From assembly GCF_013116825.1 (NCBI RefSeq), contig NZ_JABFNS010000025.1:1-64000 (forward strand): 64,000 nt of DNA, read 5' to 3'. The notes under the pieces were generated by a model. That model was not told where the DNA came from, ran no database searches, and saw only the letters and a program-made list of their open reading frames with translations. This DNA comes from Myxococcus xanthus (GTDB lineage Bacteria > Myxococcota > Myxococcia > Myxococcales > Myxococcaceae). This document shows positions 43,360-51,941 of the stretch, in pieces (within the stretch, counting starts at the first letter, position 1; every line of letters starts with the position of its first letter). Made by a program: the position numbers and the translations under genes.

Positions 43360-44604
43360 TCAGCTGGCCAGTTCCCGGGATTGAACTGGGGGGCTCTTGG
43401 GCTCACCGAAGGACATCAGCCGACGGTGTAGCGGCGTGAGGAGTCCGAGGACGACCACCAGCACGCCAGTGACCTGCAGGAGCTGCTCGATGGAGACCAC
43501 TTCTGCCAGGGGGCCGAAGAACAGCATGGATAGCGGCATCAGCGCGGTGGAGAGCATGGTCATCACGCTGAAGACTCGTCCCAGGTAGGCCGGCTCCACG
43601 CGCTCCTGAAGCATCACCGTGGCGGGCGTGTTGTAGAGCGGCAGCGCCACGCCGAAGATCCCCATGGCCGCCAGGTACACTCCGAAGTGCGGCACCACGC
43701 CGAGGGCCACGGTGCACGCACCCATGATGAGGTTGGATGCGACCATTGTCCGCATGCGGCTGTTGAAGCCGCCCCACACCGCGAGCGCGGCGCCCCCCAA
43801 CATCATGCCCACCGAGAAGACCATTTCGATGGCCGTCAGCCTCCACACCTCTTCCCCGAAGCTGCGCGCCGTCTGCAGCGGCGTGAGGAATGCGGCCGGA
43901 GTGATGAGGACCATGGTGAATCCCAGGTAGCCGAAGAATGGCACCAGGTGCGTGTGGCCGCGGATGTAGCGGAAGCCGTCTCGGATCTCCGTCAGCTGTG
44001 AGGCCCCCTCCTGCTCCGGCGCGCGGGGGCGCGGCGCTACCTGCACGAAGAGCGTCACCAGGGCGATGGCCAGGGCCGCTGTCACCACGTCGATGTAGAA
44101 GAGCACCTGCAGGGGGGCCACGGACATGAGGAAGCCGGCGAGCGCGGGCGCCCCCAACATGTTGACCGAGTGGAGGGTGCCCTGGATGCTGTTGACCCGC
44201 ATCAACTGGTCCTCGGGCACCAACTGCGGCAGCAGCGCGCCCACCGCCGGCTGTTGAACGGCCGTCCCCACGGAGCGGATCGCCGCGGCCAGGAAGAAGA
44301 GCCACAGTTCCGTGCCGCGCAAGGTGAACACCACGGCCAGCGCCAGGGTCACCAGCGCAATCAGCGCGTCGGCGAGGACGATGAGCTTGCGGCGGTCGTA
44401 CCGGTCGGCCCAGACGCCCGCGAAAGGTGAGAGGAGGAACGTGGGCAGGAAGCCGGCCACGATGTAGAGCGTCATCATGACGCTCGAGCGTGTCTGCAGC
44501 GTCACCTGCCACAGGAGCGCGTACTGCACCAGGGAGGAGCCGAGTAAAGAGAGGGCCTGGCTGCCCAGGAAAAGGGCTGTGTTGCGCTTCCAGGAGGCGT
44601 GCAT
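43360..44604 (-). CDS. MFS transporter (EntS/MFS_3 type)
   Basis: This 414-aa protein starts at ATG 44604 (MHASWKRNTALFLGSQALSL) and has about 12 TM helices. Family motifs: GVWADRYDRRKLIVLADAL (loop 2-3), GALLPQLVPEDQLMRVNS, NTPATVMLQERVEPAYLGRV, all typical of the MFS_3 exporter group near enterobactin exporter EntS. It probably exports a small molecule; nothing nearby names the substrate. Confidence 0.9.
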   Translation of the reverse strand: MHASWKRNTALFLGSQALSLLGSSLVQYALLWQVTLQTRSSVMMTLYIVAGFLPTFLLSPFAGVWADRYDRRKLIVLADALIALVTLALAVVFTLRGTELWLFFLAAAIRSVGTAVQQPAVGALLPQLVPEDQLMRVNSIQGTLHSVNMLGAPALAGFLMSVAPLQVLFYIDVVTAALAIALVTLFVQVAPRPRAPEQEGASQLTEIRDGFRYIRGHTHLVPFFGYLGFTMVLITPAAFLTPLQTARSFGEEVWRLTAIEMVFSVGMMLGGAALAVWGGFNSRMRTMVASNLIMGACTVALGVVPHFGVYLAAMGIFGVALPLYNTPATVMLQERVEPAYLGRVFSVMTMLSTALMPLSMLFFGPLAEVVSIEQLLQVTGVLVVVLGLLTPLHRRLMSFGEPKSPPVQSRELAS

Positions 44605-44764
44605 GGCGCGCACTGTAATCGCTGGCCGGGGAGCCGGGGTGGGGCGGATTGACAGGGGCTCGACTTCGACCTGGTCCCGGGTTCCGTAGGGCGCTCGCCT
44701 GATTCTCCGCGAAGGCGCCCTTGGGGTGTCCGGGCGGCTTCGCGCCATTCCTGGAGCGGGCGAA

Positions 44765-44893
44765 TCAGGCTCCGGGCAGCACGAGAATTCGCACGAGCCC
44801 GGAGTTGTCGTTGACAGGTCCGTCCGCGAAGCGCACCTGCAGGGGCGCGTCCTCCCCCGTCAGGTCATAGGTGTACTTGTGCTCGCCCAATGG
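44765..44893 (-). pseudogene. C-terminal fragment of a secreted protein
   Basis: The frame ends EHKYTYDLTGEDAPLQVRFA, DGPVNDNSGLVRILVLPGA and stop, a sensible beta-rich C-terminus (VNDNSGxVRI). Upstream of about 44893 the same frame becomes low-complexity shadow. No start exists. It is one of three fragments stacked between the MFS gene and the copper-oxidase gene. Confidence 0.4.
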
Positions 44894-45122
44894 GCGGTGG
44901 CTGGGCCGCGCGGATGGAACTGGCTTCTCGTCGGTCGAAGTCCTCGGGCTCCAGGGCTGGGTGAGCGCGTCGCTCCCGCGCGGCTTCGCCTCTGCGTTTT
45001 CGCCCGACAGCTCCGTGCTGGCCCTGGAGAATGTCGAGTCCGAGGTGCTGTTGTGGATGTCCTCCGACTTCACGGTTCGCGAGCGGTTGTCGGGGCTGGT
45101 GGCCGCTGGTGTCGCCCCCCTC
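44871..45122 (+). pseudogene. WD40/NHL-type repeat fragment
   Basis: The frame reads YLCSPNGRWLGRADGTGFSS, FASAFSPDSSVLALENVESE and VLLWMSSDFTVRERLSGLVA, one to two WD40-like blades. Sense ends at VAPL near 45122, where the reading must shift by one base to make further sense. There is no upstream start. It overlaps the previous relic by about 20 bp on the other strand, marking a recombination joint. Confidence 0.4.
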
Positions 45123-45305
45123 GGACTACGCCGAGGAGGCGGCCGAGTATCCGCGGCTGCTGCGCGCCGCGGCGATGAAGCCCTTGGAGACGGTGCTCGC
45201 GCTGGGCAGTGGTGGTGGCAACGCGAGCCACCTCCCGTGTGGTTCTCCATCCTCCCCCACGAGGAGCTGGCCCCGGACATGGTCAAAGCGGTGAAGGTGC
45301 TCTGA
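45121..45305 (+). pseudogene. Class-I methyltransferase N-terminal fragment
   Basis: SDYAEEAAEYPRLLRAAAMK followed by VLALGSGGGNASHL (about 45121-45237) is the N-terminus and SAM-binding motif I of a small methyltransferase. After motif I the rest of the domain is missing; the frame shifts back and ends VWFSILPHEELAPDMVKAVK then stop. Only about 60 of the expected 240 residues remain. Confidence 0.5.
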
Positions 45306-45329
45306 TTCACATCCGGGGCCGCGAGGCGG

Positions 45330-48032
45330 CTACTTCGCTTCGAGGTTCAGTTCGAGGTCGAACGCCACGTCGCTCGACTCCGCGTTGGCCTGCTTCACCA
45401 TCACCGCGATGATGTTCTCCCCCACGACGAAGGCAGAGCCGTCGAAGCTGGCCGTGCTGATGACGGCGTTCTTCAACACGCGGCTGGCGAAGGTGCCATG
45501 GCCGAGGCCGTTGTCGGCGTACCGCGAGTAGACGAGCGTCCCGTTCACCCAGATGGCCACGCCGTCGTCATGCAGTACGCGGAGGCTGGCGGTGCGGATG
45601 GCCTCGCCGAGCGTGAGCTTCTTGCGGAAGTAGACGCTCGGCTGGAGCGGTGTCGTCTTGTTGAGCACGGTGTGCTCGTCCCCGTCCCCATAGCCGAGCT
45701 TCGCGGGGCCCGAGCGCCATGCGTCGTCGTCGAAGTTGACCGACGTCCACCGCATGCCCGGGTTCACGTTGCTGTCATCGAACTTCCAGTACTCGCCGAA
45801 GGCGATGGCCTTGAACCGGGGCGTCCGGGAGATGGTGAAGGGCAGGTCCGTGCGGTCGTCGATGTCCGGACGCGAGGCGTCCGAGATTCGCAGCACGCCC
45901 TTGGACGTCTCGATGTTCGGCACCGTCCACTCATAGAAGCCGATGTTGGGGACACCCTGGTCGACCAGGGTCCAGTTGGCCCCGTCGTCGGGCGAGAACT
46001 GCACCCGCACGTTGTCGACACCCGAGCCGTGGGTCATCCACTGGAGCATCTGGACGTTGCCCGGGCGCAGCGTCTCGCCGCCGTTGGGGCTCTCCATGAA
46101 GAGGGCATCGTGCTGCATGCCGTCGGTGATCACCTTCAGCTCCAGGTCGAAGGACAGGTCACTGGAGGTGGCGTTCGCCTGCTTCACCATGACGGCCAGC
46201 GTGTTCTCTCCCATCACGAAGCGGGCACCGGAGATGGTCGTCTGGCTCAAGGTGTTGTCGGAAGCTGTGCCGGAGGCATAGGCCGAGTGCGCGGTAGCTC
46301 CGACATGCTTGGAGAACACCTGGGTGCCATTGAGGAACACCGCCACGCCGTCGTCGTGAATCACCTGGAGCGTGGCCTGCTCCACCATGCCGTGGACGGT
46401 GAACTTGCGGCGGAAGTAGACGGTGGGCTGCGCCGGCGTCGTCTTCGTCATCACCGTCTCCTCGTCCGTCTCGCCATAGCCGAGCTGGGCCGGGCCCTTC
46501 TTCCAGGACGCGTCGCTGAAGCCAGAAGACGTCCAGGCGGGGCCCGGGTCGACGTTGCGGTCGTCGTACTTCCACTCGGAGCCGAAGGCCACCGCGGTGA
46601 AGCCGGTGTTGGGAGGAGGGTCAGTCGGGAGTGGCGTCGTGGTTCCTCCGCCGATGCGGATGATCTTCGCGACCGACGGCACCTTCTTCGAGTTGAGCAG
46701 GAACAGCATGTAGTGGCCGGGCGGCGCCACGTTCGGGTTGGGCGGCGCGACGACGTTGAGGCCCCCGCCGCTGGCGGTGAAGCGCAGCTTCATGAAGCGC
46801 TGGTTCTCGTCGAAGGCGTGGGTGACGGAGCCCAGGCGAACCCAGGACGCCATGGTGATGCTGGCCGCCTCGGGGGTGTTGACGCGGAAGGTCTCTCCAT
46901 AGGCGATGGACGCGGGCGCGGAGGTGATGGTGGGGCGCGGGCCTTTGAAGAGATACGGCGGGGAGAAGACCTGCATCGTCTTGACGTAGCGGCTGCCCGC
47001 GGACAGCACGCGTCCGTCCGGCAACAGCACGGTGGTGGAGTGATAGCCGCGGTAGGCCGACGCGGGCGCCAGCAGCGACCACTGCTCGGTGACGGGGTTC
47101 CACAGCTCCGTCTCCAGGCGAGGGAACTTGGGGTTGTCGGTGCCGGGGCCGCTGTGGCCGCCCGTGACGAGCACCGTGCCGTCCGGGAGCACGGTGCTGT
47201 TGTGCTGGCGGCGCACGTAGCGCATGGGCGGCACGGAGCGCCAGACGGGCTTCGCGGCGTTGAGGTCGAGAATCTCCACGTTGTTGGTGGGGGGATTGTC
47301 GCCACCGGTGATCAGCACCTTGCCGTCGTCATACATCACCGCGCTGCCCGCGTTGCGGCTGCGGGCGTAGTTGGTGCGAGGCCCGGTGGTCCAGGCGCCG
47401 GTGCCAGCCGTGTCGAGGTACCGCGCGGGTTTCCAGTACCCCGCCATGAGCGTCTTTCCCGTGCTCGTCACGAACATCCACGGGTAGTACATGAGCTCCA
47501 GGCTCGCGCCCGTCAGGTTGCGCCAGGAGTTCTTCGACGTCTGCCAGACTTGGGGAATCAGGTTCTTGGTCCTGTCTTCCTTGGCGCCGCCAATCACCAG
47601 CATGTCCCCATTGGGGAGCGTGGTGACGGTGGGGTACCAGCGGCCTGCGTTCATGTTCGGCAGCCGCGTCCAGGTGAGCTTGAAGGGGTCGAAGATGGCG
47701 GCGTAGGGCAGGCCGGAGTCATCCGTGATGTGGCCACCGGCCACGAACAGCCGGCCATCCGGCATGAAGGCATGGCCCGCGCAGAAGATGTTGAAGCCCG
47801 CCTTGGGCAGTGTGGTGAGGACGTTGGTCTGCGGGTCCCAGAGCGTGGGGGTGTCGCCGTCCTCGAACTCGGAGAAGAACATCACCTTCCCGGTGGGGAG
47901 CACGTGGGTGTGGACCGCGGAGTACGGCCACTTCTGGACGGGGGTCCATTGTCCCACGGAGGCCGGTTGTGCCTGGGCGGCCGATAACGAGGCCCAGGCA
48001 GCGAGAATGGCAAGACGCCACGGATGGAACAT
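45330..48032 (-). CDS. Secreted copper-radical (galactose-oxidase-like) oxidase with two tandem C-terminal domains
   Basis: This 900-aa enzyme starts at ATG 48032 with a signal peptide (about residues 1-22). Kelch-type repeats form a propeller (VMFFSEFEDGDTPTLWDPQT, PDGRLFVAGGHITDDSG, DGKVLITGGDNPPTNNVEIL, DGTVLVTGGHSGPGTDN). Copper-radical residues are in place: Cys84 (NIFCAG), Tyr133 (AGRWYP), Tyr330-His331 (YRGYHST), His405 (VTHAF). A DUF1929-type domain ends near 470. Two similar modules of about 170 residues follow (FTAVAFGSEWKYDDRNVDPG and FKAIAFGEYWKFDDSNVNPG, each with VIHDDGVAVFLNGT-like words), with an Ig-like link between. It should oxidise an alcohol to an aldehyde with H2O2 release. 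Confidence 0.85.
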   Translation of the reverse strand: MFHPWRLAILAAWASLSAAQAQPASVGQWTPVQKWPYSAVHTHVLPTGKVMFFSEFEDGDTPTLWDPQTNVLTTLPKAGFNIFCAGHAFMPDGRLFVAGGHITDDSGLPYAAIFDPFKLTWTRLPNMNAGRWYPTVTTLPNGDMLVIGGAKEDRTKNLIPQVWQTSKNSWRNLTGASLELMYYPWMFVTSTGKTLMAGYWKPARYLDTAGTGAWTTGPRTNYARSRNAGSAVMYDDGKVLITGGDNPPTNNVEILDLNAAKPVWRSVPPMRYVRRQHNSTVLPDGTVLVTGGHSGPGTDNPKFPRLETELWNPVTEQWSLLAPASAYRGYHSTTVLLPDGRVLSAGSRYVKTMQVFSPPYLFKGPRPTITSAPASIAYGETFRVNTPEAASITMASWVRLGSVTHAFDENQRFMKLRFTASGGGLNVVAPPNPNVAPPGHYMLFLLNSKKVPSVAKIIRIGGGTTTPLPTDPPPNTGFTAVAFGSEWKYDDRNVDPGPAWTSSGFSDASWKKGPAQLGYGETDEETVMTKTTPAQPTVYFRRKFTVHGMVEQATLQVIHDDGVAVFLNGTQVFSKHVGATAHSAYASGTASDNTLSQTTISGARFVMGENTLAVMVKQANATSSDLSFDLELKVITDGMQHDALFMESPNGGETLRPGNVQMLQWMTHGSGVDNVRVQFSPDDGANWTLVDQGVPNIGFYEWTVPNIETSKGVLRISDASRPDIDDRTDLPFTISRTPRFKAIAFGEYWKFDDSNVNPGMRWTSVNFDDDAWRSGPAKLGYGDGDEHTVLNKTTPLQPSVYFRKKLTLGEAIRTASLRVLHDDGVAIWVNGTLVYSRYADNGLGHGTFASRVLKNAVISTASFDGSAFVVGENIIAVMVKQANAESSDVAFDLELNLEAK

Positions 48033-48448
48033 CAGGCTGCCCCTTTGTTGGTCGAAAGGTCGCGCAACGGTAGGCACGGCCCTTGCGAGCCACATCGTTC
48101 CGACGTGCGTGGACAATGACGCGGGGTGGACGGCGCCCCTGCGCCTTCGTCGGGGCAAGGTTCGGGACTTGACCTCACACGAGCCTGGAGCGGTCACCTC
48201 GCGCACCCACTCGCGAGGACATCAAGGGGGGCTCCAGCGTGAGAACACCCCGGAGGCGAGTCATCGAAGCGCCAGTCCATCTGGACCCGTCCAGTTCTCA
48301 ATTCTGGAGCATGTCACGGGTCTTGCGACAGGGTAATAGCCCCCACCGTGGAAGGTTCGATTCCCGCAGGCGGGCGATGAGGGCGATGCCCGGCATCGCG
48401 TGCCTTCACGTTTGGAATTGACGACAGCCAACGACAAGGAGCACTGGA
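48033..48448. other. Divergent intergenic region
   Basis: 416 bp between the copper-radical oxidase start and the GNAT start. No supported gene. A tRNA-T-arm-like string near 48350 does not fold into a tRNA. Promoters for both flanking genes must be here; I cannot define them. Confidence 0.35.
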
Positions 48449-48907
48449 GTGAGCGAGAAGAATCACATGGTCATTCGCCCCGTCGAGCGGGGCGACTTTG
48501 AACAATGGCTTCCGTATTGGAAGAGCTACCTGGAGTTCTACAAAATCACTTTGCCGGAGGAAGTGACCCAGGTGACCTGGGAGCGATTCTTCGACGACCG
48601 CGAGCAGATGCACTCGGCCGTCGCTGTGGACGGCGAACGGATCGTTGGATTTGTCAACTATCTCTTCCACCGTTCGACGTGGGCGCAGAATGACTTCTGC
48701 TACCTCGAAGACCTCTTCGTCAATCCAGAGACACGGGGACGCCATGTCGGGAAGATGCTCATCGAGTTCGTACAGCAGCGCGCTCGCGCAAAGGCCTGCG
48801 GGCGTCTCTATTGGCATACTCAAGAAGCCAATCTCACGGCGCAACGGCTCTATGATTGGATTGGAGAGAAGCCTGGTGTGATTGAATATCGGATGTCGCT
48901 CGCTTGA
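48449..48907 (+). CDS. GNAT family N-acetyltransferase
   Basis: This 152-aa protein starts at GTG 48449, seven bases after AAGGAG. GNAT features: IRPVERGDFEQWLPYWKSYL, ERIVGFVNYLFHRSTWAQND, CYLEDLFVNPETRGRHVGKM (acetyl-CoA loop RGRHVGK) and QEANLTAQRLYDWIGEKPGV. Such enzymes acetylate small amines or peptides; substrate unknown. It has lower GC than neighbours and may be recently acquired. Confidence 0.88.
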   Translation: MSEKNHMVIRPVERGDFEQWLPYWKSYLEFYKITLPEEVTQVTWERFFDDREQMHSAVAVDGERIVGFVNYLFHRSTWAQNDFCYLEDLFVNPETRGRHVGKMLIEFVQQRARAKACGRLYWHTQEANLTAQRLYDWIGEKPGVIEYRMSLA

Positions 48908-48984
48908 ACGACAGATGACCGTCGAAGTGTGTCTCGGCGATGTTTGAAGCCCTCGGCATGGATGAGGCGGGGCTTCGGCGGTCG

Positions 48985-49767
48985 TCACGGCGTGTGGTCT
49001 GAGGTCGCGCTCGGCTCAGGCCAATAGTGGCTGTCGGGCAGCTCGCGGGGGCCGAAGATCGCCTGCCCCACGCGTACGATGGTCGCTCCCTCCTCGACAG
49101 CCAACTCGAAGTCGCCGGACATCCCCATTGAGAGTTCGTTCATCGTGATGCCTGCCGGCGCCTCCTCACGCAGCCGCGCGCGCAGCTCCCGAAGCAGCGT
49201 GAAGCACGGCCGCACACGCGTCGGATCGGCCGACAGCAGCGCGAGAGTCATCAGCCCACGGACGCGCAGCGAGGAGAAGGCGGGCAGCTCGCGGACGAAG
49301 CGGGCGACCTCATCTGGCGGCAGGCCGAACTTGCTGGCCTCACCGGACGTGTTGACCTGCACCAACACGTCGAGCGCGCGCCCCTCCACCTGTAAGCGCC
49401 GATCGAGCGCCGCCGCGACGCGAACGCTGTCCAGCGCTTGAAACTCGCTGGCGAAGCGCGCGACGACCTTCGCTTTGTTCGTCTGGAGGTGCCCAATCAC
49501 CGACCACCGCAGGTCGGTGAGATCTGCCATCGCCTCGGCCTTACCCGACGCCTCCTGGACCTTGTTCTCGCCGAGTTCGCGGCAGCCAGCCGCGTAGGCC
49601 ATGCGGATGCGGGCCTCGGGCATGGTCTTGCTGACCGGCAGGAGACGGACCTCGGCCGGATCGCGACCGATTCGCGCGCACGCAGCGGCGATGCGCCCGC
49701 GAACCGTCGCCAGGTTACGCCGAAAGTCCTCGACGCTGTACGCAGGTGAATATGCCGGGGTGCTGAT
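48985..49767 (-). CDS. yggS: YggS/PLPBP family PLP-binding protein
   Basis: This PLP-homeostasis protein has a TIM-barrel alanine-racemase-like fold without enzymatic role. Motifs: AEVRLLPVSKTMPEARIRMA (PLP Lys in VSKT), LGENKVQEA, WSVIGHLQTNKAK, LVQVNTSGEASKFGL, LRVRGLMTLAL, NELSMGMSGDFELAVEEGAT. I set the start at ATC 49767 because a perfect AGGAGG lies five bases upstream and it gives the family-typical 260 residues. The nearest ATG (49830) adds 21 residues and overlaps the divergent gene's start codon. Divergent from a MocR/PdxR-type regulator. Confidence 0.88.
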   Translation of the reverse strand: MSTPAYSPAYSVEDFRRNLATVRGRIAAACARIGRDPAEVRLLPVSKTMPEARIRMAYAAGCRELGENKVQEASGKAEAMADLTDLRWSVIGHLQTNKAKVVARFASEFQALDSVRVAAALDRRLQVEGRALDVLVQVNTSGEASKFGLPPDEVARFVRELPAFSSLRVRGLMTLALLSADPTRVRPCFTLLRELRARLREEAPAGITMNELSMGMSGDFELAVEEGATIVRVGQAIFGPRELPDSHYWPEPSATSDHTP

Positions 49768-49828
49768 GGCTGCCTCCTGGAGTGCGCGCGTCCTTGCGCG
49801 CGTTCGTAAATGGCAAGAGACTGGTCCC

Positions 49829-51292
49829 ATGGACAGCTCCAGAATCAAGAATGATGAGGGTCCAGTCAGGCGGCCGTGGCGCTTCGACTTCACCCTCGAG
49901 CGGGACACGTCCGTGTCGCAGCAGACGCAGCTCACTCGAGCGCTCATCCGCGAGATCCAGCGCGGGAGGCTCCCTCCGGGCTCGATGCTACCGGGCAGCC
50001 GAACCCTCGCGGACCAGCTCGGGGTGAATCGGAAGGTGGTCGTCGCAGCGGTGGACGAGCTCGTCGCCCAGGGGTGGCTCGAGACGCGCCCCGCCTCTGG
50101 AACGCGCGTGGCCGCCTCCCTACCGCGCTCGGCGATCGCTGACGTCGAGTGGCCCACGCAGCGCAAGTCGGTCAGGCCCCGTCGGGACACCTCCCTCGTG
50201 TCGATCACCGATGGGTTGCCGGACCCTCGGCTCGCACCGCAGGCGGAGTTGGCGCGCGCATACGCGCGAGCGCTTCGCTCGCTCAGCCGAACGGCGGCGG
50301 GCTACGGCGACGCAGCAGGAGACCCGAGCCTCCGCGAAGTGATTTCGAGCTTCGTCAATCAGGCGCGCGGGCTCTCCACGACCATCGATGAGATCTTCCT
50401 CGCTCGTGGAGCACAGGGCGCGCTCGGTCTCTACGCGCTGGCGATGCTCGAACGTGGCGACGTGGTCGCTGTGGAGGTGCCCGGTTATGCACCTGCGTGG
50501 CGCGCGTTCGAGTTCGCGGGGGCCAAGGTCTCGTACATCCCCATCGACGGCGAGGGCTTGAGGACCGACGTCCTCGAGAAGATGGCACGGAGGCTGTCGG
50601 GCAAGCTGAAGGCCGTCTACGTGACGCCGCATCATCAGTACCCGACGTCGGTCTCCATGACGCCGGAACGGCGGATAAAGCTGTTGCAGCTCGCCGAGCA
50701 CTTCGACTTCACCATCGTCGAGGACGACTACGACTACGAATATCACTTCGAAGGTGAGCCGCTGCTACCGCTCCACGCGACCGGAGGATCGCGGCGCGTC
50801 GTCTACATCGCGTCGCTGTCCAAGTTGCTCGCGCCGACCGTGAGGCTTGGCTACCTCGTCGCGTCGGAGGAGTGCATTCGCAAGCTGAAGGAAACGCGTG
50901 AGCTGCTCGAACGACAAGGTGACGTCGTCCTCGAGCATGCCATCGCGGAGCTCTTCGAAGACGGGACGCTCCAGCGGCACGCGAGGCGAGCCCGCCGAGA
51001 ATACAAAGCACGCCGAGATCACCTCCTCTCGCGGCTCCGCGCGACGCCTGCGCTCGACGAGTGCTTCGACTACTCCGTGCCGGCGGGTGGGTTGGCGCTG
51101 TGGCTGACCCTGCGCAAGGGGAGCATCGACTCGTTGGTGGCAAGGGCGCGTGAGGAGCACCTGCTGATGGCTCCAGGCTCCAGCTATCTTCCCAAGGGGC
51201 GCCTGGACGCCGTTCGGCTCGGGTTCGCCTCGCACACGCCGGACGAGCTCACGCGAATCTGCGACACGCTCGCCCGTTGTATTCCACGCTGA
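49829..51292 (+). CDS. MocR/PdxR-type GntR-family transcriptional regulator
   Basis: This 487-aa regulator has an N-terminal GntR winged helix (QTQLTRALIREIQRGRLPPG, SRTLADQLGVNRKVVVAAVD) and an aminotransferase-like domain (YGDAAGDPSLREVISSFVNQ, GDVVAVEVPGYAPAWRAFEF, YVTPHHQYPTSVSMTPERR) with the PLP Lys in SLSKLLAPTVRLGY. MocR proteins sense PLP or amino compounds. Because it sits divergent from yggS, a PLP-homeostasis gene, a PdxR-like role in vitamin B6 control is likely. Start ATG 49829 has no strong site. Confidence 0.88.
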   Translation: MDSSRIKNDEGPVRRPWRFDFTLERDTSVSQQTQLTRALIREIQRGRLPPGSMLPGSRTLADQLGVNRKVVVAAVDELVAQGWLETRPASGTRVAASLPRSAIADVEWPTQRKSVRPRRDTSLVSITDGLPDPRLAPQAELARAYARALRSLSRTAAGYGDAAGDPSLREVISSFVNQARGLSTTIDEIFLARGAQGALGLYALAMLERGDVVAVEVPGYAPAWRAFEFAGAKVSYIPIDGEGLRTDVLEKMARRLSGKLKAVYVTPHHQYPTSVSMTPERRIKLLQLAEHFDFTIVEDDYDYEYHFEGEPLLPLHATGGSRRVVYIASLSKLLAPTVRLGYLVASEECIRKLKETRELLERQGDVVLEHAIAELFEDGTLQRHARRARREYKARRDHLLSRLRATPALDECFDYSVPAGGLALWLTLRKGSIDSLVARAREEHLLMAPGSSYLPKGRLDAVRLGFASHTPDELTRICDTLARCIPR

Positions 51293-51395
51293 CCGCCTGC
51301 TGTCCCCCACCTGCCTCCCGGGCGGCTTTGCCCCCGAGGCGGCTCCCCAAGCAGGAGAGGCGGGGGCACCCCAGGCAGCGGCCAGGAAGGACCCG

Positions 51396-51500
51396 ATGAG
51401 GGAGCGGACGACGCGTGTGGAATGGGCAGAACAGCAGGGGAGGACCTTGGACTTCGACGTATGCGCCTGCGTGAGGTGTGGAGGCAGGGGGCGGGAGCGA
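51396..51500 (+). mobile_element. IS91-family transposase C-terminal relic
   Basis: The frame reads TTRVEWAEQQGRTLDFDVCA then CVRCGGRGRE. This matches the conserved IS91/IS801-type transposase C-terminus (WAxLLxRxFxxDVxxCPRCGGR). The rest of the transposase and both ends are missing, and sense breaks after GGRGRE. So this is a decayed insertion-sequence scar, not an active element. Confidence 0.55.
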
Positions 51501-51941
51501 GGGCCAGCCCCCGTCAACTGCCCTCATCGTCCACTCTGCTCCTGCCCGTCACCCTCTGCTGGGTCCCTATTCCTCTTATGCGCCGGAGGATATTGGTGGA
51601 AGGCGACGCACCGGCCCGCGTGATTGATACCGACGAGCCATGGCACTCATGAAAATCAGCGACTTTCGCGCTCAGTTCGCTCGCTTTGATGCCCATCCAG
51701 TTGTGCTCCCGCCGACTTGAGCCACGTCCAGGTACTTGCAAGTTCGAGGGGGCGTCTCAGCTTGATGCTGAACGACAACGCTCGAGATGACGAGACAGCT
51801 CGGACGTCATGACGGGCAGGCATTCATGAGCGAGCAGGCGTGGTGAGCACGGCCAAGGACGAACGCTCTTGGAGAGAACTGCTCCTTGCCGCAATCGTGA
51901 AGAGACCTGGCTGTGATGAGCAGGCCCCGGGGTAGTTGTTC
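51501..51941. other. Intergenic region with one short ORF
   Basis: About 440 bp between the transposase relic and the charged-protein pseudogene. A 26-codon plus frame at 51640-51720 (MALMKISDFRAQFARFDAHP, ending VVLPPT) is readable but too short to classify. No other gene is seen. Confidence 0.3.

Noticed and set aside
45498-47987. Plus-strand 829-codon open frame over the copper-radical oxidase
   Set aside because: It is antisense to a clear kelch/oxidase gene and has the low-complexity composition of a shadow.
48340-48382. tRNA-like string (GGTTCGATTCC)
   Set aside because: The T stem does not pair (GAAGG against CCCGC), there is no acceptor stem or anticodon arm, so it is not a tRNA.
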